NCBI GenBank assembly: GCA_003024985.2
Contig: PXIH01S0013933.1
From: Euperipatoides rowelli
Lineage: Eukaryota; Onychophora; Udeonychophora; Euonychophora; Peripatopsidae
DNA: 10,324 nucleotides
Direction: 5' to 3' (one strand)
Under the pieces are notes generated by a model that saw only the letters and a list, made by a program, of their open reading frames with translations, was not told the origin of the DNA and made no database searches. Below are positions 1 through 7,453 of the stretch, one piece after another. Both the position numbers and the translations under genes were made by a program. Each line of letters begins with the position of its first letter. Within the stretch, counting starts at the first letter, position 1.

Positions 1-92
1 TTTTTTTATCAATAATTCAAAGGTTAATCCGTTTTTATCCAGAAACTCTCTCAACATGACACCATTAGACGCCATCTTGCCCGAGACTCATG

Positions 93-285
93 GATAGCAG
101 TCTTAATTTTTTTATTTACAGTCCTAACCTTTTCGTTACCCTGAATCCAAACTCCAACTATGTGTGAAGTCCACTCTGACCTGACCCTATGATAATCTAG
201 AGGTAAAATAATCATTTTGATCGATTTCGATAATTTTGACGCAATTCCGTCAGCCATTTTCGTAATAACGAAAATACATTCGCAG
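93..285 (+). repeat. MITE-like dispersed repeat, copy 1 (partial)
   Basis: This stretch aligns with 1665-1880 and 2635-2840. All three begin with a block like ATGGATAGCAGTCTTAATTT, continue through TTTACAGTCCTAACC, CCCTATGATAATCTAGAGGT and GATTTCGATAATTTTGAC, and end near an ATAATGATGAAAATAC-like block. The other copies have terminal inverted repeats (TIRs) beginning CCTAGAAACTG. Here only a trace of the left end (CCAGAAACT near 39-48) is visible, and the right end is lost where a hAT-like terminus begins. An open minus-strand frame across 51-365 shows no recognisable protein and is explained by the repeat. Confidence 0.65.
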
Positions 286-385
286 ACGTTATATATTATT
301 TTTGTTGAAAATATTTCGCGACCCACGAAATATACCAAGTGACCCAATTTTGGGTTACGACCCATAGGTTAAGAAATCCTGGTCT
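286..385 (-). mobile_element. hAT-like transposon terminus (fragment)
   Basis: Read on the minus strand, the sequence from about 385 leftward starts CCAGGATTTCTTAACC and continues with a GGGTCGTAACCCAAAATTGGGTCAC-type stretch. This layout (a C-A-G-G start, then TTCTTAACC, then repeated GGGTCRYGACCC motifs) is typical of hAT superfamily ends in animal genomes. The partner end and an 8-bp TSD were not found, so it is either truncated or extends left of the window. It directly abuts repeat copy 1, so the two may have formed a chimeric unit. The assignment is by motif only. Confidence 0.4.
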
Positions 386-417
386 AAAGACTGACCATAC
401 TAGTTAAATCCCCCCCC

Positions 418-808
418 TCCCTTTCATTTCAAAGGAAATGAAATTTTAGCCATCTGTTCCCTTAGCGTAGGGTTAAGGTTAGTGATAATTTTTAAATAAA
501 ATCATATTAAAATAAATGAAAAAAGAATTACGTTTTAACACTAGGGGTCTTGTTTTTTTTAAATTAATTTTGATTAATATTGATATAATTTGATATAAAA
601 ATGATCCCTAACCTTAATATCAACCCTACCTTAAGGGAATGGACAAATAAAATATAATCTATAACCCTAATTGAAATATGATCGTGATCTGAAGCCAATA
701 ACAGCGCCATCTAAGCTTGGCGTGGGAACTATTTTTAGAAACCTTAAAAAAATGTTTGTTGCCCGTGTAACAGGCTTAAACGCTAGTTTCTTTGGAAATG
801 AAAAGGAA
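418..808. mobile_element. possible MITE with short terminal inverted repeats
   Basis: The left end contains CTTTCATTTCAAAGGAAA (about 422-438). The right end, CTTTGGAAATGAAAAGG (about 790-806), is its near-complementary partner, giving imperfect TIRs roughly 390 bp apart. The left repeat is itself a small hairpin (TTCATTTC-AAAG-GAAATGAA). No transposase frame lies inside, as expected of a non-autonomous element. A clear TSD was not found, so the limits are approximate and the call tentative. Confidence 0.35.
457..643. repeat. imperfect inverted repeat with CCCTAACCTTAA arms
   Basis: The left arm at 457-486 (TCCCTTAGCGTAGGGTTAAG and following) pairs with the right arm at 604-643 (ATCCCTAACCTTAATATCAA and following), with small bulges and a loop of about 117 nt. 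The arms contain GGGTTAAGG/CCTTAACCC-like stretches, which are not true telomeric arrays. It lies inside the possible MITE at 418-808 and would fold as a hairpin in the pre-mRNA if it is intronic. Confidence 0.55.
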
Positions 809-1345
809 ATAAATAAATATAAATAAAAAATATCACTAGTCTTGTCAGTTTTTAGGCTCTAGTTCATTTTTTAACAAAAATAAAATCTAAAATTAGATTT
901 GATTTCAGTACATATAATAACAAACCTCAATTATGTCTGCTATAGTGTTAGTAATTAAAGAATATCCTGTTACACCTTCCCAAAACAAATATATATACTT
1001 GTTATTAAATTTTTACAAGGGATAATTCATCATTACTATAAATTGTTTATTTTCTATGAAATTGCATTAAAATATATATATTGCTTATGTGAAAATCATT
1101 GATGTCCTTTTATACCTATGAGGCTCATTTGGGCACTGCCTTACTAAAAAAAATTTTTCATGTTCTGTGGTATATTCTGGAATGTGGAGTTTGTTTTTAT
1201 TGACATAATTTGAATACATCTCTAAATGAACTGAACTTGACTTTACTATTATCAGATTAAACTCCAGAACTGTTTGATAGTGGTATATAAATGTTTACTC
1301 CATTTTATTGTTGGTTTTCATATTGTTTTTTAATTTTATTTTCAG
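809..1345 (+). other. AT-rich intronic sequence, nothing recognised
   Basis: This stretch lies just before the first visible acyltransferase exon and ends in a pyrimidine-rich tract and TTTTCAG, the splice acceptor (AG at 1344-1345). I see no coding exon, RNA gene or repeat family in it. An open frame beginning at 1308 is only read-through of the intron into the exon. Confidence 0.6.
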
Positions 1346-1545
1346 AGCTTCATTAGTACCAGTTTTCTCTTTTGGTGAAAATGAATTATTCTTTCCACTG
1401 AAGAACCCAAAGGGATCTATTTTGAGGAATATTCAGACAAAAATGATCAAGATTCTTGGATTTTACCCACCACTATTTCATGGACGAGGAGTGTTTAATT
1501 ATACCTTTGGTATAATTCCTTTTCGGAAACCGATTAATACTATTG
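1346..1545 (+). CDS. DGAT2/MOGAT family: DGAT2/MOGAT-family acyltransferase, penultimate coding exon
   Basis: This is a coding exon of an ER-membrane acyl-CoA:acylglycerol acyltransferase, which makes diacylglycerol or triacylglycerol from monoacylglycerol or diacylglycerol. The exon is 200 nt. Its first base completes a Gly codon (GG|A), giving the family block [13 protein letters not shown]. Next comes a variable stretch with a [16 protein letters not shown] segment, then [20 protein letters not shown] near the end. SFGEN, FHGRG and the P-I-T-T/N-T-I region are hallmarks of the C-terminal half of DGAT2-family enzymes. The last motif looks closer to MOGAT2 than to DGAT2. Borders are TTTTCAG|A (acceptor, phase 2) and ATTG|GTAAGT (strong donor, phase 1). 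The frame is intact. The catalytic HPHG exon and the N-terminal membrane segments must lie upstream of the window. Which of MOGAT and DGAT2 it is cannot be decided from this part. Confidence 0.9.
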
Positions 1546-1622
1546 GTAAGTTAGGTATGATTTAAGTTGTAATAAAAAAGGTAAATGCAGAGTGCAACAT
1601 GCTAGCCAAGGGATTAATGTAT

Positions 1623-1905
1623 GAGAGCCTAGAAACTGCACATATAATCCAAATTTGAGTCAAGTGATAAAAATGGAAAGCAGCCTTAATTTTTTATTCA
1701 CAGTCCTAACCTTACCGTAACCTTGAGCCCTATGTCCTACTACGTATTAAACCCACTATGCCTCACCTCTATGCTAATCTAGAGGTGAAATAATTCTTTT
1801 TTGATTAATTTCAAGAATTTTGATATGACTTCTTGCAGCCTACCATAATGCAGATATCAAAAAATGCGGTAAAAATGTGGATTATACGAGGGATTTCAGG
1901 TTCTC
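1623..1905 (+). mobile_element. MITE-like element, copy 2
   Basis: The core (1665-1880) is homologous to copies 1 and 3 in the same orientation. The left end AGCCTAGAAACTGCACATAT and the following ATAATCCAAATTT pair, as an inverted repeat, with the right end around 1873-1902 (AATGTGGATTATACGAGGGA and following), whose complement reads CCTGAAATCC...TATAATCCACATTTT. This supports an element of about 280 bp with TIRs of about 30 bp. It has no coding capacity, lies in the last intron of the acyltransferase gene, and is moderately diverged from copy 3. Confidence 0.6.
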
Positions 1906-2216
1906 GTATTAACATTTGATAGAAAACTATTACGGTTAATTCCATTCACAAGCAAAAGTTTTACACATCATTTCTTCAACAAAACATAAACACACTGCAA
2001 CTTTTCTTAGCAAAAGCATGTGCTTCATGCTGTTCAGCTGCAAAACCTCAGCGATACAAAATTCAATACACAAAAAAAACTATACAATATATTGAAAAAC
2101 AATTTAACTCCATAGTGTTTGTTAACTTAAGATGTTTCTTTAACAAATATTTGTGATCGTGACTAGCAAACTTACACATGTGATCATTTTGTAGCTAGTC
2201 AGCAGTCAATTTCTTT

Positions 2217-2535
2217 CTAAATGTTGTTTAACGTCTCCTCTGATACTGTGTTCAAAACCTGGACAATCCTGCCCCATAATTCCTCCATGCTAGTTATCTG
2301 TTTTGCATACCCTTGCTCCTTTATGTAGCCCCCACAGAACAAAATCAATGGGAGTGATGTCAGGTAACCTGGTGGCCATGCAATTGGGCTGTATTGACTG
2401 ATCCAGCGATTCAAGAATTTCTCATCAAGGAAATTATGCACCTGTAAGCCCCAGTGTGGGGAGGCCTCGTTCTGCTTTGTCTTCCAGTTGTGGAACAGTG
2501 AAGAGTTGAAGCATATCTAGATAGGTGTTGGAGTT
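2217..2535 (-). pseudogene. mariner-like transposase, C-terminal fragment
   Basis: Read on the minus strand, this encodes the C-terminal part of a DDE transposase of the mariner/Tc1 superfamily. The order is a YLDML block (near 2510-2531), a frameshift, then SPHWGLQVHNFLDEKFLNRW, then SPIAWPPGYLTSLPLILFCG and a K-E-rich tail with ITSMEELWGRIVQVLNTV, ending at a TAG just left of 2217. These correspond to the family's PPHW...V..FL..KF.NRWI, GPI.WPPRSPDLTPLDFFLWG and EEL..RI blocks. The conserved SPDLTPLDFF segment is altered (SLPLILF) and loses the acidic residue there. The N-terminal DNA-binding half and the first catalytic region are absent; MITE copy 3 follows the point where homology fades. 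It is non-functional. Confidence 0.82.
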
Positions 2536-2588
2536 GATAAGAATACTGTGGCTGCTGGGAATGCTTGTAACAGTGTATACAAGATGAA

Positions 2589-2877
2589 CGCCTAGAAACT
2601 GGACAGCTTAAGTCCCATTTAGTCACATGATCAATATGGATAGCAGCCTTAGTTTTTAATTTACACCCTAACTTTACCGTAACCTTGAACCTTATGTCCT
2701 ACTACATATTAAATCTACTATGCCCCAACCCTATGATAATCTACAGGTGAAATCATCGTCTTTGATTGATTTCGATAATTTTGACATAACTTCCTTCTGC
2801 CCATTCCATAATGATGAAAATACTTGCTCAATGTTAAAAACGTGGTAAATGGGACTTAGACCTTCCAGTTTTTAGGT
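2589..2877 (+). mobile_element. MITE-like element, copy 3
   Basis: This is the best-preserved copy of the family. The left end GCCTAGAAACTGGACAGCTT (continuing AAGTCCCATTTA) and the right end TAAATGGGACTTAGACCTTC (continuing CAGTTTTTAGG) are inverted repeats of about 32 bp with a few mismatches. The core aligns with copies 1 and 2. The TSD is unclear. It lies inside the mariner-type fossil on the side where the missing N-terminal transposase part should be, so it probably inserted into an element that was already decaying. Confidence 0.72.
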
Positions 2878-3042
2878 ACTTTTTGCACCAAAGTGTGAGA
2901 AAAAACATTTTGAGTTACAAAAAATGTGAAATTAACTGTATTTCATTACCTGTTATAGTTTTTTGTTGTATTGAGTTCCTAATCAGGTTAATAGATTATG
3001 GCCACCCTGTATAATGTAGCTCAAATAAATTAGTGATTCAGT

Positions 3043-3253
3043 GTAAATGCAGTATTCATCAACGCTTAATTGCCTATAGGATCTTGAAGGATGAAGGGCC
3101 TATATTCTATATTGATTTTATATTAGATGTTTAATCCGGTACTCGATATCAAGGAACAATATACATTCTAATATAAAATCAATATAGAATATAGGCCCAT
3201 CATCCTTAAAAATCCTATAAGCAATTCCGCGTTGATGAATACTGCAGTTTTAC
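3043..3253. mobile_element. long foldback element (MITE-like), 88-bp arms
   Basis: The left arm 3043-3130 (GTAAATGCAGTATTCATCAA onward) and right arm 3163-3253 (ending TTGATGAATACTGCAGTTTTAC) are reverse complements, with only about ten mismatches and short indels and a 32-nt loop. The inner block GGCCTATATTCTATATTGAT and its continuation is perfectly paired. No coding capacity. Possible short flanking repeats (TGATT on each side) are too weak to prove a TSD. It lies in the last intron, about 150 bp before the final exon, so the pre-mRNA would contain a long double-stranded hairpin. Confidence 0.85.
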
Positions 3254-3402
3254 CAATGATTTGAATGTAGTTTGAATGTTCTACAGTAATATCAGAGATA
3301 GCCTGTACACTATTAAAGCAGTAAAAGATTCTTTATTTATAATAACTTGTCACTTTCACGTAATAATAACTTCACTATTTTAATATTAATTTCTTTTTGT
3401 AG

Positions 3403-3551
3403 TTGGCAAACCAATTGATGTAGAGAAGATAGAGAATCCTACTCAAGAGGATATTGATAAATATCATCAGCTTTATATGGACGGCCTGAAAACAATTTTC
3501 GATGAAAATAAAACCAAATATGGCATCAATGAAGAATTGCAGTTTGATTGA
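3403..3551 (+). CDS. DGAT2/MOGAT family: DGAT2/MOGAT-family acyltransferase, last coding exon
   Basis: This is the C-terminal exon of the same acyltransferase. It follows TTCTTTTTGTAG and continues the phase-1 codon to give VGKPIDVEKIENPTQEDIDK, then YHQLYMDGLKTIFDENKTKY and a short GINEELQFD tail before TGA at 3549-3551. The V-G-K/E-P-I, P-T/S-x-x-(D/E)-(I/V)-(D/N)-x-(L/Y)-H and LF-(D/E)-x-(H/N)-K-x-K-(F/Y)-(G/N) pattern is the conserved end of DGAT2, MOGAT and wax synthase relatives. PTQEDID..YH looks DGAT2-like, whereas VGKPI is shared with MOGAT2. The tail length is normal for the family, with no added domain. The exon is intact and joins exactly to 1545, so the gene is probably functional. 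Confidence 0.92.
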
Positions 3552-3880
3552 AGAATCTTAATGTTATTTCATTCTCTGATGTCATTGATATCATAAAACT
3601 AACAATATTGGTACTAAAGAAAACAGGAATATCAATCTGGTACTTACATAGTCTGAGTTCTGATTGTTAGCGTACTTGACTTTAATTGATGGACTCAAAG
3701 TATTTAATGACTAAATATGGATTAAAGAATAGAATTAGTAGTGATGTGAAAATTCAGTCATTATTTTACAAAGTGCTCGACCTCAGGGAAGAATTTGATA
3801 TGAAAGTGCCTTTTTATCTTGCACTCCTATATTAGCAGAATTTATTTATAATAAATAAATTTTTATTCCCATTCTATCAA
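3552..3880 (+). other. 3' UTR of the acyltransferase gene
   Basis: This is AT-rich non-coding sequence between the TGA and the polyadenylation signals, without repeats or frames of note. The length of about 300 nt to the first strong AATAAA is ordinary. The exact cleavage site is inferred, with T/GT-rich sequence (TTTCTGTGTCTGTATAC) following at about 3880-3897. Confidence 0.6.
3850..3859 (+). terminator. overlapping polyadenylation signals
   Basis: Two overlapping AATAAA hexamers occupy 3850-3855 and 3854-3859, followed within 30-40 nt by a GT-rich stretch. They lie about 300 nt after the acyltransferase stop codon on the same strand and are the best candidates for its polyadenylation signal. 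Confidence 0.65.
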
Positions 3881-3915
3881 TTTCTGTGTCTGTATACTAT
3901 TATTATAAAAGAAAT

Positions 3916-4115
3916 AGGTACCACTCCGGTGTGCCAGTGGTTAACATCATTGTCACCGGAGTTTGTGCATATAAAGTATCGAGCTTCGATCCTGGGAAAC
4001 CCAATGTGGAAAATGGCAAATTTTCGTTCATTGTGAATATGCACTTGGGATTTTTTCTCATTTCAAAGAGATCACAAGTTTGTAAATTGGTGTAAATTTG
4101 GATTTATGGCAGGCA
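3916..4115 (+). mobile_element. tRNA-derived SINE, family A, sense copy
   Basis: The head GGTACCACTCCGGTGTGCCA, then GTGGTTAACATC, contains an A-box-like TGTGCCAGTGGTTAA. The B-box-like stretch GAGCTTCGATCCTGGG follows at about 3980-3995. The body GGAAAATGGCAAATTTTC and CACTTGGGATTTTTTCTCAT recurs inverted at 6106-6312. No clear TSD was found and the 3' boundary is approximate. A 69-codon frame across it is not a gene. Confidence 0.65.
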
Positions 4116-4615
4116 AAACAAGGAAGACAAGAAATTGCCAATCAGGAACACAGGAACAATGGAAAAAACAACAGTTTTGTATCCAGTTATGAAGAAATGT
4201 CCTTTGTAAATATTAAAATAGTGTCTATAATAATAGTGCATTTTTAGCCATCAGACAAGACAAATAAAATAGGATTTAGAGGACAAAAACTCTATAGTAT
4301 AGCCTACTAGTGAACCAGGAGAAAAATACCTGGTTATTTAAACATGATTGTTGGTATAGTGATGAATCTGAGCTCTTCAGCAAGTTTTACAAGGGATAAG
4401 GGCATAGGCTACTTATCCAAATTGTGAAATGAAATTGAATACAAATACAAGAACAAACAATGAAATCTATGCAATTAAACAGGGTATGATACTAATGACT
4501 GATGGCATGGTAAGTCTAAGCAGACTTCAAAGTAAGATAAAGTTGTAACATTAGTTAGCAAGTAAAGCTAAAGCCCTTCATAGGAGAAAATTCTAGCACC
4601 AACTCATATGGATGA
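4116..4615 (+). other. unrecognised AT-rich sequence upstream of retrotransposon pol
   Basis: This is where gag and the 5' LTR of the retroelement should lie. All frames are closed by stops, I recognise no CCHC zinc knuckle or capsid motif, and no primer-binding site or LTR could be matched to sequence after the pol region. It may be strongly decayed gag or unrelated host DNA. Confidence 0.4.
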
Positions 4616-5209
4616 GAACTTTACCACCCAAATGTACATGCAAAGTACACATCAGACCAAGCAATATTTGAAGTAAAATTTATTGCAGATAAATCTATTT
4701 TAGAAAATATAATCCATATAACAAATTTTAAAAGTTATGCAAATGATTTAGGTGATATGAGGGAAGGTACAGGTATTGTTGACCATTGTAATAATGTGTA
4801 TAGAAATGAGGTTGTATTAATAATACTACCATTATACAATGATTTACCACTGATAAATGTTAAAATTGATGGCGTTGAGTTTAAAGCTCTCTTAGATAGT
4901 AGGGCTTCAAGGTCAATAATACATAGTCAAATATTATGAAAGGTGTTGATGATGGATGAAGGTGGTGATGAGATCTTCTTGTACTGTCTATCCAGTAAAC
5001 CTATAAAAACAAATAAGATTAATTTATCTTTGAACATTCAAAATACTCAGAATAATCAGTGCTGTATATTAGATATTGCAGATGTGACAAATTATAAAAT
5101 CATTCTAGGATATGATTTTTTAGTGAATAACATTTTGAATACAGAAAATGACATCATGAGAATGGCAGTCAAGGGAGGAGATAGGGATTATAGTCAATAT
5201 TTCTGCTAA
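4616..5209 (+). pseudogene. retroelement aspartic protease region
   Basis: One reading frame runs from 4616 to TAA at 5207-5209, with a single internal TGA at 4937-4939. It contains LINVKIDGVEFKALLDSRAS, the flap-side region of a retropepsin: the catalytic triad Asp-Ser/Thr-Gly has become Asp-Ser-Arg, which should abolish activity. About 60 codons downstream, YKIILGYDFL matches the conserved ILG.DFL motif near the end of the protease. The upstream part of the frame (4616-4790) may be the gag-pro linker and is not recognised. A single stop and one active-site change make this the best-preserved segment of the fossil. Confidence 0.78.
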
Positions 5210-5409
5210 GCGAAGTGAAGAAATTTGAATTTATGATGAATTTAAGGTTGTTCTTGAAGGTCTAAAGATAAATTTAAATTTAATATTAGTTCATTTAAAA
5301 CCCTAGCCACAGAATTTTAAGACATTATGATAGAGGATATCACCAAACTAAGGGTTGTTCCTTGACATCAAAAAAAACCTGAATATTCTTCAGTTGTATC
5401 AGTATATAG

Positions 5410-6104
5410 AAAACAATATAAGATCCCCATAGTATTTCGCATTTCATAAAATTAAAGTTGGATAAATATGAGAGTGCTGGTATAAATTCTAAGGGATAAT
5501 CAGAATGTAATATGCCTTTATTAGCAATAAAGAAACCATATGGTGATGTGCAGTTAGTTCTGATCACCAATAGATTAATAAAATTACTAAGCCACTCAAT
5601 TCTTCACAACATACATGGCACCCTAGGGTTACTTAGTGGTTCCAAATACTTTTAAAAAATAGATTTGAACAATGGGTATTACCAGATCATCTTAGACATC
5701 CATTAGAAATAGTTATTGTTTTACAGTGCCTTGGGGTAAGTATAAGTTGAATAGAATGGCACAAGGTTCTCTCATATTGTTAGACCATTTAAAAAAAGTA
5801 AAGAATGAGCTACTAGTTGATGAAATCTCTAATTGGAGGATCTTGAGCTTTCAGGACAATCTGCAGATACATACCAAAAGATCTGAACATTTGGAAATGC
5901 TAACACTATTAGAAAAACTTAGGTCGTTAGATTTGGCTGCCAGGTCATCAAAATGTAGTTTTTTTCAAGAGAGTGTTACATTTTTTTGGCACCAGGTTTC
6001 AGAGAGAGGTGCAACTCCTTTAATTGATATGTTGAAAGCAATAAAGGAATTTCCCATACCATCAAATATAAAGCAAGTAATATTTTTAGGAACAAATTTT
6101 TCAA
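5410..6104 (+). pseudogene. reverse transcriptase region of the Ty3/gypsy fossil
   Basis: Fragments in shifting frames follow the RT order. First comes a YKIP-like start near 5420, then KYESAG near 5465, then MPLLAIKKPYGDVQLVLITN (5510-5570, the family's KKPDG..R.V.DYR block). GLLSGSKYF*KIDLNNGYYQ follows at 5625-5685, corresponding to GSKYFSKIDL.SGYYQI. FTVPWGKYKLNRM is near 5720-5757, IHTKRSEHLEML near 5865-5900, and the thumb region with SSKCSFFQESVTFFWHQVSE and KAIKEFPIPSNIKQ is at 5945-6080. A deletion after RMAQG removes part of the palm, and the catalytic YxDD block appears only as FQDN. Homology stops where a SINE begins at about 6105. Confidence 0.85.
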
Positions 6105-6105
6105 G

Positions 6106-6312
6106 TCTGACATAAATCAACATTTTATCTGAAAAATGATTCCTTAGGATATCTAGAATGAGAAAAAATTCCCAGTGCATGCCAGTGGTGAAAGAAAATT
6201 TGCCATTTTCCAGCACCAGGGCTGCCCAGGATCAAACCTCGATCCCTTATATGCACAAACTCCAGTGGCAATGATTTTAACCACTGGAGCACCGGAGCAG
6301 TACGAGGTACCC
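6106..6312 (-). mobile_element. tRNA-derived SINE, family A, antisense copy in RT/RNase H
   Basis: The reverse complement starts GGGTACCTCGTACTGCTCCG, has an A-box-like GTGCTCCAGTGGTTAA (6279-6294) and a B-box-like GAGGTTTGATCCTGGG (about 6226-6241). It then shares GGAAAATGGCAAATTTTC and GGGAATTTTTTCTCATT with the sense copy at 3916. Similarity extends weakly to GATTTATGTCAGAC near 6106. It separates the RT thumb from RNase H; the RT connection domain expected there is missing, so a deletion accompanied or followed the insertion. No convincing TSD was found. Confidence 0.7.
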
Positions 6313-6340
6313 TTGTTTTTTCACCTAAATTTAAAAAAAA

Positions 6341-6965
6341 TCTGATGCCTCAGAAATGGCTGTTGGTTGTGTTTGGATGTTGGTGATTGGATGAGCAAGG
6401 AAACTTCCATCTATTGGCCTACTGTAGCCACAAACTCAATAAGTCTGAAAGAAATTATTCAGTTATTGAAAAGGAAGACCTGGCTCTTGTCTTAACCTCA
6501 GAACAGTTCCGACACTTTTTTTTTAAAAAAGAAACTCTTTATTTACAATATGTACAATTTCAATGATGATAAACTTTACAGAACAGTATAATATACAAAG
6601 AAAAACATTTGGCAAGTTTCTTTGGCAGTTTTATATGCCAAACTTCTTAGAAAGGTCAAATTCTTCTTGAACTAATTTAATCATGGGAATGAAGTTTCCC
6701 TGGATTCAAACAGGCAGCAAGCTTAGTTCTGTAGCACCGAGCTAAGTCTCTTATCCAGTTCTGACACTTTATTATTGGATACAGTGTCATAGTGAAGCCA
6801 GATCACAAACCTTTAATATTCCTCTTTAGATTGAAGGAGAAAAACCAATCAATAATTTGATGGCTTTTTATAATACAAGATTTATATATTCAGATAGAAC
6901 ATGTTCCAGGAAAGGAAAATGTTGTAGCTGACATGTTAATTCAATATGAGGATACATTGAGTTAT
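6341..6965 (+). pseudogene. RNase H region, split by a SINE
   Basis: The first part (6341-6518) has SDASEMAVGCV, the conserved DAS..A.G block with the first catalytic Asp, then after a frameshift NKSERNYSVIEKEDLALVLT and SEQFRHF, the family's ERNY...EKEALA.V....FRHYL block. The reading resumes after the SINE at 6771 with IIGYSVIVKPDHKPLIFLF (family: G..F.V.TDHKPL.fL, catalytic Asp retained in PDHK), and ends with IQIEHVPGKENVVADMLIQY (family: I.HVPGKENVVADALSR) at about 6890-6950. Removing the insert restores the homology exactly at the TSD. Residual stops and a frameshift make it inactive. Confidence 0.87.
6519..6755 (-). mobile_element. tRNA-derived SINE, family B, inserted in RNase H
   Basis: The element is about 237 bp. 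Its TSD is CAGTTCCGACACTTT (6504-6518) against CAGTTCTGACACTTT (6756-6770), 14 of 15 matching. The head on the minus strand is GGATAAGAGACTTAGCTCGG, with an A-box-like TTAGCTCGGTGCTAC (6731-6745) and a B-box-like CCTGTTTGAATCCAGGG (6698-6714). The 3' tail reads AAATTGTACATATTGTAAAT, then AAAG and a T/A-rich end (6519-6560). The head differs from family A, so it is a separate tRNA-derived lineage. Confidence 0.88.
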
Positions 6966-7440
6966 TGTTGGTTAATATTGAATTGATTGAATCGATATTG
7001 GTAGAGTTGATCAAAAAACATCAATCAAAGGATTGCATGATGGTTTTGGGAGATATTCAATCGGGAGCATATTCTGATGATGAACATATCTTAGATGATA
7101 ATATAATAATTCATAGGAAAATTGATGACATTCAGAATAAAGATTGGAAATTTCATATTTTGGTTTCAAAATCTATTGTTCTATTGATAATCTTGTTTAC
7201 ATCATTAGAAGGGAATGTCAACTCATTTTAGCACGGAGAAAGTCCTATGAAAGATCAAGCTGCTTTTCAAATGGAGCAGTTGAACTCAGACATAAAGAAA
7301 TTTATACAGAGTTGTTAAAGCTGCCAAATGAGAAGCCATCAATCCAGAAGAATCCAATTCCAACTGCAAATTTCTCCAACATCCCTTTCAGAAGTTATCA
7401 ATGGACATTTTTGGACCTTTTGAATGTAGCAAAGATAATG
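6965..7440 (+). pseudogene. linker and N-terminal integrase region
   Basis: An open frame at 6965-7231 carries DDEHILDDNIIIHRKIDDIQ and KDWKFHILVSKSI, resembling the D..L.y....w.l.vP.sl..eil segment between RNase H and the integrase. Then 7232-7440 in other frames has NSDIKKFIQSC*SCQ, the C-x2-C half of the HHCC zinc-binding domain, then EKPSIQKNPIPTANF and an FRSYQWTFLDLL-like segment. The last matches the family's P...p.P.....W..M.Dl.GPf; the first catalytic Asp region is altered. The matches are good in order but decayed. Confidence 0.7.
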
Positions 7441-7453
7441 ATAATAAATATCT

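Larger units (their letters stand above)
1909..3013 (-). mobile_element. mariner-type DNA transposon, decayed, hosting a MITE
   Basis: The limits are inferred. The right boundary is the motif ATGGCCACCCTGTATA (2998-3013), whose complement TATACAGGGTGGCCAT is the kind of end seen on many arthropod mariner-like elements. On the left, 1909-1950 contains TATTAACATTTGATAGAAAA and GGTTAATTCCATTCAC. These resemble, inverted, the subterminal sequence at about 2920-2995, whose complement has TATTAACCTGAT, AAAAACTATAACAGG and AGTTAATTTCAC. Between them lies a minus-strand transposase fragment (2217-2535). The extreme left terminus is missing where MITE copy 2 abuts, and MITE copy 3 (2589-2877) interrupts the right part. 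Confidence 0.45.
1546..3402 (+). other. last intron of the acyltransferase gene
   Basis: The intron of about 1.86 kb starts GTAAGT and ends TTCTTTTTGTAG. It is phase 1, so the split codon G|TT encodes Val. Most of its length is transposon-derived: repeat copy 2, a mariner-type fossil, repeat copy 3 and a long foldback element. Both splice junctions are intact and the two exons join in frame, so these insertions appear to have been tolerated. Confidence 0.88.

Noticed and set aside
51-365. 104-codon minus-strand open frame
   Set aside because: It spans a dispersed repeat and a hAT-like end, has no recognisable domain, and the aligned region in copies 2 and 3 is not open.
3917-4000. A possible tRNA gene (A and B boxes)
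   Set aside because: No paired acceptor stem or clean anticodon arm; the same head recurs with a shared body elsewhere, so it is a SINE. The same applies to the heads near 6290, 6740, 7760, 9720 and 10000.
4937-4939. TGA as a programmed readthrough or selenocysteine codon in the protease frame
   Set aside because: The active-site Gly is lost and the pol frame is broken downstream, so ordinary decay explains it.
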